From: Heterotrichella gracilis
Taxonomy: Eukaryota; Sar; Xanthophyceae; Tribonematales; Xanthonemataceae
DNA: 45,342 nt
Direction: 5' to 3'
Assembly (NCBI GenBank): GCA_032358255.1
Contig: JAULBX010026585.1
Span: 1-45,342 of the forward strand
In this document: positions 9,001 to 18,116 of the stretch, piece by piece
How the letters are laid out: every line of letters starts with the position of its first letter
Position numbering within the stretch: the stretch's first letter is position 1
Position numbers and translations under genes: made by a program
The notes under the pieces: model-generated
The model's input: the letters and a program-made list of their open reading frames with translations, nothing else
Database searches by the model: none
What the model was told of the DNA's origin: nothing

Positions 9001-11213
9001 ATACACAAAACAAATGTTGCAACATCTGTGTGCATGGCAAGGCATCTAGAACGGAAGAAAATGGAAGCACAAAGGCAGGCACCTAGGCATGGGTTCCATT
9101 CTTTAATGAAAAGGTGATTTCTCTGCCCTGTAGGTTTCCTGGTCAGCTGCAGAGGTGGCCTAAGGGCAAGGGTTATTGATGTTTTCCTACTTTTGCTCTT
9201 CTTGCCCTGATCTGCATGCATTCCTGCAAACGGAAACCCCTGCAATTCCCGCGTGCATCGCAAGGCATTTAGAATGGAATACTGGAAGCATCAAGGCAAG
9301 CATGTGCAGCTATCTTTTTAACTTGTAAAAGCTATGATTCTCTACCCTGTAGGTTTTCCTGGTCAAGCGCAAGCTGCAGGAGACGGGCGTGGACCTTTTT
9401 CTGGATGTGCATGGGGATGAGGAGCTTCCCTACAACTTCCTGGTGACCAACGAGGCAATCCCCAACTGGAGCGAGCGCCTGGCAGACCTCCAGGTATGGC
9501 GGCGCTATTAATTTTTAGATGTTAAATGTTGGTTGTTTTATATTAATGTTTAATTTAAAATATAAATGCTAAGACACCAACGAGGCCATCCCCAACTGGA
9601 GCGAGCGACTGGCAGACCTCCAGGTATGGAGCTGTCTAATATTTACATGTTTGATGGTTACTTAAGCATGTAAATGCTAAGACATCATGGGGGATGGACC
9701 TGTCTGGCAGACTTGCAGGTATGGCAGTGGAAGGTTGCGTGTCGAACCGTGAAATGTTTAATTGGATAATGTACCTGCCCTAGAAGCTTCTTGTCTCTCC
9801 CTGTTGTTGGCGGGTCCACATGTGCATCCTACACCCATCACTAAAGGGGTATCACCTCGCATCCTCACCTCCTTGCCCGCAGGCCACCTTTGCCACCGCA
9901 TGGGAGCACATCCTCGCCCGGCAACAGTTGTTATCGGTGGTTCCTTGGCAACCCCCTGTGATGAGCATGTACATCCCACACCCTTTTCCAAAGGGGCACC
10001 TCTTATCCACGCCTCCCCCTTGCCCGCAGGCCACCTTTGCCACCGCCTGGGAGCACATCAACCCCGACCTGCAAACAGAGCACCACTACCCTGCCCAGCC
10101 AGCCGGCAGCGCAAACCTGGCGATATGTGGCAGGTACGTTCAGGGTTTAGGGTAGGGTTTAGGGTTTACAGTGGCTGTACCTGGGCAGTTAGACCTGGTC
10201 CTTAAAATGACCCCTGCCTGGAAAGGGGTGTTGCCTACACGCAGGCACCCACGCTCTGCATCAGACTTTGAGGCACACATTTATGGAATAATGCCTGCGG
10301 GTTATTGCATCACTACCCTGCGCAGCCAGCTGGCAGCACCAACCTGGCCATTTGTGGCCGGTACGCCTGCTCCAGTAGGAAGACTAGAAGAGGACAGGGA
10401 CAGGATAGGCCTAATCTAGTCCTCCCTGGTATGATGTGGCTGTATTGCTGGAATGAACAGGCGAGTGCATGTTGGGCAACTTTTTTTACTGCCTGACCCT
10501 GTGGAGCAGCCCTTCAAGGAAACCGATACACCAACCCCCATTATCCCTCCATCTTTCTAAACATTGCCGACCTCCTTTTGAAGCTAAGTTCAAGCTCCTC
10601 TTCTTCTCCTCCCATCCATAACTCAACCCCTGCCCCCACCCCATAGAAACATGGGCACCTGTTTGAATTATAACCTATTTTTTTAATATGTATTTGTTTG
10701 CTTCCCCTCGCAGGCACGCGGGCAACTTTTTCGACTGCCTGACCCTCACTGTGGAGCAGGCCTTCAAGGGCACCGCTCATGAAACCCCATTATTTTTCTA
10801 AAAATATTTAAAATCTTGGTGTGCGAGCTTCATAAGGCTTTTATTAACCTATATCGCTCCTACCGCAGGCACGTGGGCAACTTCTTCGACTGCCTGACCG
10901 TCACTGTGGAGCAGCCCTTCAAGGACACTGCTTCTAAATCCCCATTACCTCAAAAATGTTTTCAACCGTTGGCAACCCCATTTTTTAACCTATATTGCTC
11001 CTCCAAATGAGCCACCACTGAACACGTTCACCCCGATCCTCCCGCAGGCATGTGGGCAACTTCTTCGACTGCCTGACCCTCACTGTGGAGCAGCCCTTCA
11101 AGGACACCGCCAACAATCCCGAGCCGGTGCAGGGCTGGTCCCCAGAGCGGTCCCAGATGCTGGGGGCCTCGGTGCTGTTCCCAATTGCAGAGGTCATGCC
11201 CAAACTGCGTTGA
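6041..11213 (+). CDS. M14-family zinc carboxypeptidase (cytosolic carboxypeptidase, bacterial-like type)
   Basis: Eight exons: 6041-6115, 6390-6540, 6909-6981, 7447-7652, 8386-8654, 9353-9493, 10030-10133, 11048-11213; they join in frame to 394 aa. An N-terminal beta-sandwich (NSNYDSGN, then WFYYRVTGVK, SYDRKRWFRVPTAYD and YAYFAPYPYEQH) precedes the M14 peptidase domain. Zinc ligands are H185 and E188 (RQHPGE) and H278 (LDVHGDEELPYNF). N245-R246 (GANLNRAW) would bind the substrate carboxylate, and E354 (LTVEQPFKD) is the catalytic acid/base. No signal peptide is visible. Eukaryotic relatives (CCP/AGBL) remove glutamates from tubulin tails; that role is inferred and would suit a flagellate. 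Compact length and motifs such as MAEWF, PNMCPDG, WSERL and GWSPERS recall the bacterial M14-type cytosolic carboxypeptidases more than animal AGBL proteins. The start is the first ATG after an in-frame stop at 6002. Every intron contains decayed copies of flanking exon ends. Confidence 0.93.
6111..6297 (+). repeat. Triplicated 5' splice-site unit in carboxypeptidase intron 1
   Basis: The exon 1 end and donor (GTGGAG|GTGAGC) followed by a GCAGGCAACGAGTAGG-like stretch and a TTTAGGG tract is repeated about every 60-68 bases, starting near 6111, 6175 and 6238. Each copy ends in TTTAGGG repeats (6144-6167, 6204-6232, 6270-6296). The first copy is the functional donor in my model. Confidence 0.8.
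6638..6908 (+). repeat. Decayed copies of carboxypeptidase exon 2 3' end
   Basis: 6638-6685 repeats the TATTATCGCGTGAC...GGGGACTCCCTG stretch of the exon 2/intron 2 boundary. 6838-6908 is a second diverged copy of the TGVKAKDLTMKLVNAG coding stretch and leads directly into the acceptor at 6908, so exon 3 begins inside a duplicate of the end of exon 2. Confidence 0.75.
7028..7330 (+). repeat. Three decayed copies of carboxypeptidase exon 4 acceptor and 5' end
   Basis: Copies near 7028-7080, 7120-7180 and 7225-7325 precede the intact exon at 7447. Each has CTCAGGGT or a similar acceptor and a version of the VPTAYDSPSGVLTISHTPE coding stretch, with increasing completeness toward the real exon. 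CCCTAAA-like tracts separate them. Confidence 0.8.
7741..8030 (+). repeat. Two copies of carboxypeptidase exon 4 3' end with donor site
   Basis: The coding stretch from VAEMQCKPGVSLELLGE to the GATCGTTGGTGAGG donor (7565-7660) recurs at 7742-7840 and 7924-8027, a period of about 180 bases, with TTTAGGG arrays at 7714-7740 and 7894-7920 between copies. The copies keep a GT at the donor position. Confidence 0.88.
8174..8213 (+). repeat. Partial copy of carboxypeptidase exon 5 start
   Basis: This stretch repeats the GAATCCCTG-GAGGCGAGC...CCAAGCGCAAG sequence of the acceptor and first codons of exon 5 (about 8371-8413). The acceptor AG is changed, so it is probably inert. Confidence 0.7.
8673..8755 (+). 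repeat. TTTAGGG tract and copy of the exon 5 3' end
   Basis: A degenerate TTTAGGG array (about 8673-8727) follows the exon 5 donor at 8655. It is followed at 8728-8755 by a copy of AGCATGGAGTAC...CCCGA, the last codons of exon 5, now ending in AAGTAG instead of a good donor. Confidence 0.75.
8930..9380 (+). repeat. About 220-bp tandem duplication spanning intron 5 end and exon 6 start
   Basis: Blocks around CTGATCTGCATGCAT, CAAGGCAT-TAGAA-GGAA and CCTGTAGGTTTTCCTGGTCA occur twice, near 8961/9033/9119 and again near 9203/9255/9341. The second copy contains the functional exon 6 acceptor (9351-9352); the first carries a shortened, frame-disrupted exon start at about 9133. Confidence 0.75.
9574..9728 (+). 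repeat. Two copies of exon 6 3' end with donor
   Basis: 9574-9630 repeats the last 48 coding bases of exon 6 (TNEAIPNWSERLADLQ) with its CAG|GTATGG donor almost unchanged. 9697-9724 is a shorter third copy covering only LADLQ and the donor. Confidence 0.85.
9818..10075 (+). repeat. About 149-bp tandem duplication of intron 6 end and exon 7 start
   Basis: The segment from CATGTGCATCC... through GCCCGCAG and ATFATAWEHI occurs at 9818-9933 and again at 9967-10075. Both acceptors look usable. Only the second is followed by the rest of exon 7. Confidence 0.85.
10308..10366 (+). repeat. Copy of exon 7 3' end with donor
   Basis: Coding stretch HYPAQPAGSANLAICGR and its GTACG donor are repeated with several substitutions, 175-235 bases downstream of the original. 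A TTTAGGG tract at 10140-10166 follows the real donor. Confidence 0.8.
10460..10931 (+). repeat. Three decayed copies of carboxypeptidase exon 8 start
   Basis: Copies at about 10460-10530, 10706-10783 and 10861-10931 repeat the acceptor and the HVGNFFDCLTLTVEQPFKDT coding stretch found intact at 11048. The second and third keep a CGCAG acceptor in the right phase, so they could be spliced to but lead into stop codons or lack a donor. The catalytic Glu codon is present in all of them. Confidence 0.88.
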
Positions 11214-11333
11214 GGATTCAACCCGCAAGGGAATAGGGAGGATTGTTACTCCCTGCCGCGTTGACACTCGGGTGTTTTTTTCTATGCCATCCGGGATCCA
11301 GAAGTGTGGGCGGAGGAAGATCCCGCCTCTAGG

Positions 11334-11437
11334 CAAACAATCCCCAGCCGGTGCAGGGCTGATCCCCAGAGCGGTCCCAGATGCTGGGGGTATCGGAGCT
11401 CTTCCCAATCGCAGAGGTCATGCCCAAGCTGCGCTGA
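11334..11437 (+). repeat. Duplicate of the terminal coding segment downstream of the stop
   Basis: The end of exon 8 (from NNPEPVQGW to the final KLR and TGA) is repeated about 120 bases after the functional stop. The copy has TGA in place of the Trp codon TGG and several other changes, so it is a relic inside the 3' UTR. Confidence 0.85.
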
Positions 11438-11679
11438 AAACTCATTTCCTAAGGGCTGGTGAGCTGTATATTACACGAGTGGGGCATGGCCGTGCCGCAG
11501 GCTGCATTGATCCCAGCCTTTTTTCAGACGCTGTGCAGTCTTTACCCATGATATGAGTTTGTATCCACCTACCATTGTTTGATACTCAGTAGTATTGGCT
11601 CAGCCATTGTTTGATACAGTGTATTGGCTCAACCATTGTTTGATACAGCGTATCGGGTCCAGGGGTTGCCACGCGTCTT

Positions 11680-11728
11680 GATGACGAGCGTCATCATACG
11701 TGATACAATATAGCGCTGTATTGTATCA
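11680..11728. repeat. Adjacent palindromes
   Basis: GATGACG-AG-CGTCATC (11680-11695) is a 7-bp-arm inverted repeat. TGATACAATA...TATTGTATCA (11701-11728) has perfect 10-bp arms around TAGCGCTG, itself nearly palindromic. They follow three direct repeats of CCATTGTTTGATAC, so this may be the remnant of a small transposable element or a cruciform-forming site. Confidence 0.75.
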
Positions 11729-12131
11729 TATGCTATCATGTGCCGGTCCGGGACATGGGTTGCTTGTATCCGGGTGGTATGCCATATCCCATCCACAGTG
11801 TGGATGCATGCGCTGGGCTCTAGAGCTGAGCCCATGGCATGAGTCATGCCATGATGGGCTTTGATCAGCTGGCCTCATACTGGCCCGACCATGGGCAATG
11901 GTATTCGACGGCGTATTTACATTCAAAACCCCTTTTGAATGGAAAATATACGGGTGAATTCACTGTTACTAACAGTAAACCTGCAAATTCTGCACTCGTC
12001 ATGGCATAGTATGCATAGACTACAATCAGGAGTCCTGCACTACTATGCATATTGCAATCGTGTACTAGGTATTCAGAAACCTCTTCAAAGCTGTCACGGC
12101 TGGCGGGCAGATCAAATTTATTAAAATTTTT

Positions 12132-12224
12132 AAGAAAGGGAATGCAGAGAGGCGTAGTTAGGGGGGCCACTGGCTCGCACCAGGACACCACACCAGCCGG
12201 CTGGTAATATACCAATCATTATGA
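12132..12224 (-). repeat. Dispersed repeat, copy 1
   Basis: Read on the minus strand, this shares with 36498-36620 (plus strand) the blocks CATAATG-TTGG, ACCAGCC, CTGGTGTGGTG-CCTGGTGCG, AGCCAGTGGCC and CTAACTACGCCTCT. Identity is highest over the central 60 bases. It is probably a fragment of an uncharacterised transposable element; no terminal repeats were identified. Confidence 0.7.
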
Positions 12225-12750
12225 ACTGCCAAGATAACCTGCATCAAACCGATCGTAATCATTGATGGTTCAGTCTTGAACATGATCCGATTGAGCTTCC
12301 ACGCACTTGCCTCGCCGCAAAACTGTGGGGGACGTGCCAAGACTGGGAGTAAGTACTATCCGCAATCCCTTCACCCTAGCATCATGATCTCACTTGCAAG
12401 TGTCATGGGATTCACTGGCAGACCAGGTGCCGGTAAAGCCGATGCAGCAAATGGAACGGGCGTAGCACTTTGAGCACACTATGACAAGGGCAGTACAGCA
12501 GCTGGCCTCTGAGTGGTTGTTCAAATCACTCAATGGTCACTATCTATTACCTGCTGCACCATGTTTGAACCCTATCCTAGGGTTTCAAGCCCTGCACCCT
12601 AAATTAGATCGCCTGTTGCACCATGCCTGAGCTCTTACTCAAAAAAGCAAGCAGCGCAGCAATTGCGGCCCTGGGTGATTTACTCCACCCAGCACTAAAC
12701 CCTATCATAGGATTAGGGTTTCAAGCCCTACATCCTAAACCCTTATCCAC

Positions 12751-12820
12751 TGCAGCAGGTTGCGCCCCTTGGTGGTTGGCTCGATGAGCTCGTATGCCGC
12801 CTTGCTGTCAAAATTCATGC
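12751..12820 (-). repeat. Relic of the secreted-protein gene's last exon
   Basis: On the minus strand it repeats the coding stretch NFDSKQAYELIEPTTKGRKLL of the real terminal exon (12864-12978) with small changes. It lies about 110 bases beyond the functional stop and is bounded by CCCTAAA-type repeats. Confidence 0.85.
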
Positions 12821-12863
12821 CTAAACCCTATCCTAGGGTTATGGTATCAGGCCCTAAACCCCA

Positions 12864-15800
12864 TCATTTCAGCAGCTTCCGCCCCTTTGTGGTTGGCTCG
12901 ATGAGCTCGTATGCTTGCTTGCTGTCAAAGTTCATGCTGCGCAGGTCAACCAGGATGGGCTTCTCAAACAGCGTGTACCTGCACCCAAGAGCCTCGGGAT
13001 TAATTAATTGGATACAATGCTGTGCTAAATTTCCTTTCCTTCCCGGGACAATAGGTAGCTGTGGACACACATTGTAACTACATCCTGGTTTAAACTAGGA
13101 TGGGCTTCTCAAACAATGGGTGATTGCCTGCCAGGCTTTCTGTAACAAACCCTACACCCTAATTCCCTCCCCACCTGAAGTCGTGTGAGAACACATCGTC
13201 CACCCTGTAGTCGATTGCCTTGCCCTGCACGCATGGCTTGCTGTGCGCACACACAGGAAGCTTCTTGGGACCTGCAAGGGGGAGAGCGGGACTTCAAAAC
13301 CAATGGGGAGGTGAGACATTGAGCAGAAACATAAAGCCACGCCTGGAAACCTGCTCCCTATCTGCCAATTCTTTGATAATAAGACCTAGAATGTCAACCA
13401 ATCATCATGATTGGCCGGTGTCCCCATGGATGTCCACAGTGTTGGAGTCTTTTTCTGTAGATGGGACTGGGGATGCTGCATGATGGATATGAGGGTGCTG
13501 GTTTTTGGGATTTGGAGGTGCTGGGCATGGATGTGGGGATGCTGGGTACAATGTGTGGGGATCTGCACGCACCAAAGCTGGCCCACGATTGGCCGATGAC
13601 CCCATGCATGTCCATGATGTTGGAGTTCTTCACTGTGGTGGCCACATCAAGCCAGGGGTTGTTCTTGGAGGTGTACACATTGAAGATGAAATCAGGGGTC
13701 TCAACCTGAGGGGGGCGGAAATATGAATAAGAACCCCGGGAGGAGGTGGGGTGGGGTGAGGGGGTGGGGTGTTGGCAATGGTGCCCCGGGGGAAGGGCTT
13801 GGGGATTTGGGTGCGGTAGGATGCGTAAATCCCAAATTTGGATAAGGTGGTGGCCACATCCAGCCAGGGGTTGTTCTTGGAGGTGTACACATTGAAGATG
13901 AAACCGGGGGTCTCAACCTGGGGGGGTGAAAATGAGGATGAGAACCTGGGGGTGGGGTGAAATGGTGGTGGGTAGGTGGCGATGGCAAGGGTTATTAGAT
14001 AATTATAGGTCCTATTATAATCTTATTACCCTTGGCGATGGTGACCCGAGGCGAGTGGTGGGTGGGAGGTGTGGATATCATTCGAATTTGGCTGATGTGG
14101 CTTGCAGGGTAGCAACACCAGGTGCAGGCTTTTGTTGCACAAGATTTTCATACTGTTTCTTTTCCATAGCAAACATTTTTGTATAGAGCGCCCTGTCCCC
14201 TGCCTGCAACCATACACCAGCTACAGGCTCTGCCATTTGCAACAGTTCGCAAACAATATCGTGCATGCTGATAACAGACCGAACCATGTCTGGTTCCAAT
14301 TACTGAAGCAAACCCCGAACTGCCGCTTACCCCGCCACTGGGCCTTGCAGCCAGCATTGCCCCCCCAAATCCCAAGATGGCACTGTGTACACTCGCAAGA
14401 AATGATTCCAAGTTGAGCACCGCGTTATCGCACATACCTGGCAGTCGTCCCCGTTGCCAAACTTGCTGGGGTACTGCCACATGGCGCTGACAATCCCAGG
14501 GTTGCCCCGTGGTGTGATGCGGTAGGGCTCCTCCTTCTGTAGGGTGTGGGTCAGGTCCACATCGTTGCCCTCAACTGCAACCATGGTGTAGGGTTTAGGG
14601 TTTACAAGAAGGGTGTATCATGTACGGTTCATGCGTGGTGTGATGCGGTATGGCTCCTCCTTCTGTAGGGTGTGGGTCAGGTCCACGTCGTTGCCCTCAA
14701 CTGTGACAAGGGATATCACGCATTTTAGGGTTTAGGGTTTACAAGAAGGGTGTATCATTTAGGGTTGCCCCGTGGTGTGATGCGGTAGGGCTCCTCCTTC
14801 TGTAGGGTATAGGTCCGGTCCACGTCGTTGCCCTCAACTGCAACCACGGTTTAGGGTGTAGGGTGTAGGTGTAGGGTTTAGGGTGATGCGGTAGGGTTCC
14901 TCCTTCTGTAGGGTATGGATTGGGTCCAAATCGTTGCCCTCAACTGCAAACACGGTTAAAGATATAGAGTTTACAGTGTGGGGTTAGCGTATGGGTCAGG
15001 TCCATGCCTTTGCTCACAACGACAAGGGGAGGCATGCATGCGGTCCACCACCCACCATCATCATCTGACAACCACCAACCCCCACCACATGACACGCCCC
15101 CGCCTTGCCCCCCCACCCACATGCACCCACCTGCCAAGCTGCCTATTGCGTTGAGGTCAATCTTCACGTAAGTGTGGTTCTCAAACTTGATGCCCACGTT
15201 GGTCATGTAGGTCTTGGAGTGGGTGGCGTTGCCAAAGTCGGTGAAGCATGCGTTCACCTGAAGCAGAGGAATTGGTTTAGAGTCTAGGGTTTAGAACTAG
15301 GATTTCATGTCGTTGAAGCAGGGGGGCAAGTCTAGGGTTTAGGGTTTCATGTAGGTTTTGGAGTGCGTGGCATTGCCAACGTCGGTACAACCATTACGCC
15401 CATAAGAGCGCAAGCTGCGGAGTGAAGGAGCACTTGGATGGGTGGTGGTACCCTTGCATCACCCTCCGGCTCTATCGTGGACTCCCCATGACATCACTGG
15501 GTGGGGGCTCGGGCGAGCGGGGTGCATGGGGGGGTAATTGCAGTGATGAAACCACAGGGGATGCAGGTACGTAGGCATGCACCCGCCATGCACCGATGGT
15601 TGCAGCCGGGATTAGGGCCAGGGGTGAAGAGGGGGAACAACAGCAGCGATCGAGGCGGTGAAGAGTTCTCACCTCGTGTTTCAGCTCGGAAAGGAGGGCA
15701 TAGCAGTTGCCGCCCTCTCCGGGGAAGGCAAACCACTCGCCTGCAGGAGGTGTGGACGCACAGCAATCGGCCAAATTGCTCCACCAGCCTGAAGCAACTG

Positions 15801-16320
15801 GGTATGGTATGCAGCCACATGGCAAGGTCATGCTGAGGTCAACCAACGTGATACCCGCAAAGTGCTTGATGTCTTTCACCCATCCCGGCACAGGGGACAA
15901 TAAAATGGCAAGCCTGCCTGCCAATTCAAACCATAAAAGACCCCAAACAGCCAGCGTGTGTGCGCACCTGCAAAGCTGTAGAAGTGGGGCTCCGCTGTGG
16001 TTGACAGCAGCATGTGCAGACATGCCAAGGCCAGACCAAAAAAACCTAAGACCCTAAAACCCTAGATAGCGTGTGCGCGCACCTGCAAAGCTGTAGAAAT
16101 GGGGCTCTGCTGTGGTTGGCAGCAGCATGGGCAGAAAGGCAAAGGCTAAACCCTAAGACCCTAAGACCCTAAAACCCTAAAACCTTAAAACCCTAAAAAG
16201 CCAGTGTGTGTGCGCACCTGCAAAGCTGTAGAAGTGAGGCTCCGCTCTAATTGACAGCAGCATGTGCAGACAGGCGAAGGCTGATAGCGCCCACCGCAAG
16301 CGAGCCCCGAGTTGCGCCAT
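12864..16320 (-). CDS. Secreted Cys-containing protein of unknown function (303 aa)
   Basis: Seven exons, listed 5' to 3' on the minus strand: 16320-16218, 15872-15673, 15257-15131, 14574-14438, 13705-13573, 13271-13175, 12978-12864. All phases agree and the frame closes at TGA 12866-12864. The N-terminus has a basic-hydrophobic signal peptide (MAQLGARLRWALSAFACLHM...SIRA), so the product should enter the secretory pathway. Landmarks are TLPCGC and ADCCAS, an N-glycosylation-type NATH, FENHT, a GNGDDC loop, FNVYTSKNNPWLDVA, then HGVIGQSW and IDYRVDDVFSHDF. The GVIGQSW...DYRVDDVFSxDF pairing loosely recalls the GVLGQTY...S-LF layout of plant root-cap/LEA-like extracellular proteins, but I could not establish homology. 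The acceptor of exon 2 (GGTGAAAG) is weak and that border is the least certain. Introns hold decayed copies of every exon. Confidence 0.72.
13400..13457 (-). repeat. Copy of exon 5 internal/3' segment, secreted-protein gene
   Basis: On the minus strand this repeats KNSNIMDMHGVIGQS coding bases (about 13581-13640) with substitutions, including the GGCCAATC motif, about 180 bases further along the intron. Confidence 0.75.
13847..13920 (-). repeat. Copy of exon 5 acceptor and 5' segment, secreted-protein gene
   Basis: On the minus strand this repeats the CAG acceptor and the VETPDFIFNVYTSKNNPWLDVAT coding stretch almost perfectly, with Asp to Gly at codon 5, then diverges. It has an intact acceptor and lies upstream of the functional exon at 13705. 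Confidence 0.88.
14635..14949 (-). repeat. Three tandem copies of exon 4 5' half with acceptor, secreted-protein gene
   Basis: Copies at about 14635-14706, 14764-14845 and 14884-14949 repeat the VEGNDVDLTHTLQKEEPYRITP coding stretch and its acceptor. Each is followed by a TTTAGGG-type tract and the spacing is about 120-130 bases. The functional copy is the most downstream one in transcription (14574-14438). Confidence 0.9.
15347..15392 (-). repeat. Copy of exon 3 central segment, secreted-protein gene
   Basis: A shortened, diverged copy of the DFGNATHSKTYM coding region lies about 110 bases upstream (in transcription) of exon 3, next to a TTTAGGG tract at 15330-15346. Confidence 0.7.
15953..16198 (-). 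repeat. Two copies of exon 1 3' end with donor, separated by CCCTAA-type repeats
   Basis: The coding stretch AEPHFYSFA with its CAG|GTGCGC donor (about 16205-16265) recurs at 16068-16145 and 15953-16030. Degenerate CCCTAAGA/CCCTAAAA tracts (16031-16066 and 16148-16198) lie between copies. All three donors look equally strong; the first in transcription order is used in my model. Confidence 0.88.
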
Positions 16321-16482
16321 TGTTGTCGTGCTGTGGTGCTGGCAGGGTCGCACGTCCGGATATTTGTAGGCGTTGATTGATCTACCACACTGTCGGTTGC
16401 ATGTGGTGTGGCGTTACAGCCACATTAGTGCCGGAGGCTGCCAGCTGAAGAAAGTGCTTTTAGTCACACTCTGGCTGCTGAC

Positions 16483-16625
16483 GGTGCTGGCGGTGGTGGC
16501 GGTGGTGTGAGTTAGGAGGTGGTGGGGGCTGATAGTGTGAAGGGCGGATAAGGGAGCTGGGCTCTGCTTGAGATACAGTGGTGGTGGCGGCGGTGGCGGC
16601 GGTGGCGTGAGGTGAGGTGGTGGTG
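16483..16625. repeat. GGT/GGC-rich microsatellite region
   Basis: Interrupted runs of GGTGGC and GGTGGT occur in two blocks (about 16483-16530 and 16578-16625) about 160-300 bases upstream of the secreted-protein start codon. Confidence 0.8.
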
Positions 16626-18050
16626 TTGGGCTGCTGTTGTGGAGTGGAGGGAGGGACAAGGGAGGTCTGTTTCTGGGCCTTAGATAGAGCACCTGTACCT
16701 GTCATGGCAATCAAATTGCTCTGTCCAAACCCTGGGCTTTCCGGCACATGCGCAAGTGCATGGGCTACTGTGGCTAGCTGATGTGGCAGAAGCAACCGCA
16801 GCGGCACTGCCCTGTTCAGCCACAATGCTGTGCACATAGTGTCGGTGCAATGCCTTATGACGAGCATGAAGGCGAAATTTGAATATGATATGAGCAGGAA
16901 GGTAGCACGCACCACAGAAACCAAACGTAAAAAACTTCAGTGCACTACATACCATCGTGGATAGTGCTGGGAACCAGCAGGTTAAGCGGTGTAGTCGAGC
17001 ATGCAGGGGGATGACGTACCCATGCGTTTCAGGGTTTGCCCTCGTGTGCATGCATGTGCAAAAAGGTGTGAAGCAGCCACGCACCACGCTGCGACGTACG
17101 ACCAGTGCCCAATACGCCCGATTCGTTAAAGGGGCCGGTCGGTGTGCTTGAACCACCAGGAGCCCTGCTGCCACCAACCCAACTTGCGCTGCTACAGTGC
17201 TGGATGTCTGTCGCTAGGAGTTCAATTCAGTTCACAGACGCAGGTGTGTGATACAGGAGAGGCGTGTGGGATGGTTCCTCGCGTCCCTTTGGTTTATTGC
17301 TGTCGGGCAATATGCAGTCGTGAGCTGACTCGATTGGGGTCATGGCGCCAAAAGTGCCCATCCACGTGTCAACAATGCATGCAAATATCCGGTGCATGCA
17401 ACTCGGCCATGCCCAACACGCCGGTGCATGCACCTCGGCCGCTGGAGTCAAGCAGCCATACAGCGTGTACAGTGAACGCAGTTCTCGTGGTGTTAGGAGA
17501 GTTAGTAACACCTGGCTAGTGCACCTGCGCGTAAAGTGTCTCCCATGCACCGAGATGCCACGATACATGGCAGACAAGCATGCGTTTGCGCATCACGCAC
17601 ACTTTCCACGCCTACGTTGTCACGCAGACACATGAATAGGCAGGTTCACCCGCCATTCTGCTATGTTCCCCTCAGCAGCCCAAGGATAGGACAAACATGC
17701 AACCCTTGCTCTCTAGCTGTGGTTGGTTGGTTGGCACCAAGGTGTGTGTTACACCAAGGTCAGTACAAGTGTCAGTACACCAGCACTAAAGCGCACCCTA
17801 AACCCCAAACCCTACACCTTCCTGGATCTGTGAGCAGTTGAGGGCGCACCACCTAGGTCAGTACACCAATGGCAACCTACTAATCAGTATACCGTACTGT
17901 GCTGTGGAATCGAAGGGTGGCACACCTTACCACACCAATTCATGCGGTAACAGCTTAGTGAACACAACTACTCAGCAACTAGTTGAGGTGGCAATGCACC
18001 CCTGCTGCACAAGAAACTGGCAAAGTAACCTAAAAGAAGCAACTAGCAGC

Positions 18051-18055
18051 TTACA
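18051..18055 (-). terminator. Likely TGTAA polyadenylation signal of the WD40 gene
   Basis: On the minus strand the sequence reads TGTAA within TTTTGTTGTAAGC, about 62 bases past the stop codon at 18117. Position and motif both fit the chlorophyte poly(A) signal. Confidence 0.5.
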
Positions 18056-18116
18056 ACAAAACCTGGAAATTTCTGTCCTTTAAGCCAGCATGCCCCATAA
18101 CAGCCTTTTAGCCGGG

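Larger units (their letters stand above)
11214..12863. other. Intergenic region between carboxypeptidase and secreted-protein genes
   Basis: No gene is supported here. It contains the terminal-exon relic (11334-11437), a short repeat of CCATTGTTTGATAC three times (11572-11645), two nearby palindromes (11680-11728), one copy of a dispersed repeat (12132-12224), CCCTA/TAGGG-rich segments (12570-12740), and a relic of the next gene's last exon (12751-12820). Confidence 0.5.
16321..18116. other. Intergenic region between the secreted-protein and WD40 genes
   Basis: This holds the promoter of the secreted-protein gene (transcribed leftward from 16320) and the 3' flank of the WD40 gene. There is a GGT/GGC-rich microsatellite at 16483-16625 and a cluster of GCATGCA-containing direct repeats at 17370-17440. 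A minus-strand low-complexity ORF ending at 16460 is created by the GGT repeat and is not called as a gene. Confidence 0.5.

Noticed and set aside
16460..16924. Minus-strand ORF with Pro/His/Thr-rich end
   Set aside because: The low-complexity half is produced by the GGT/GGC microsatellite read in antisense; the other half lacks features.
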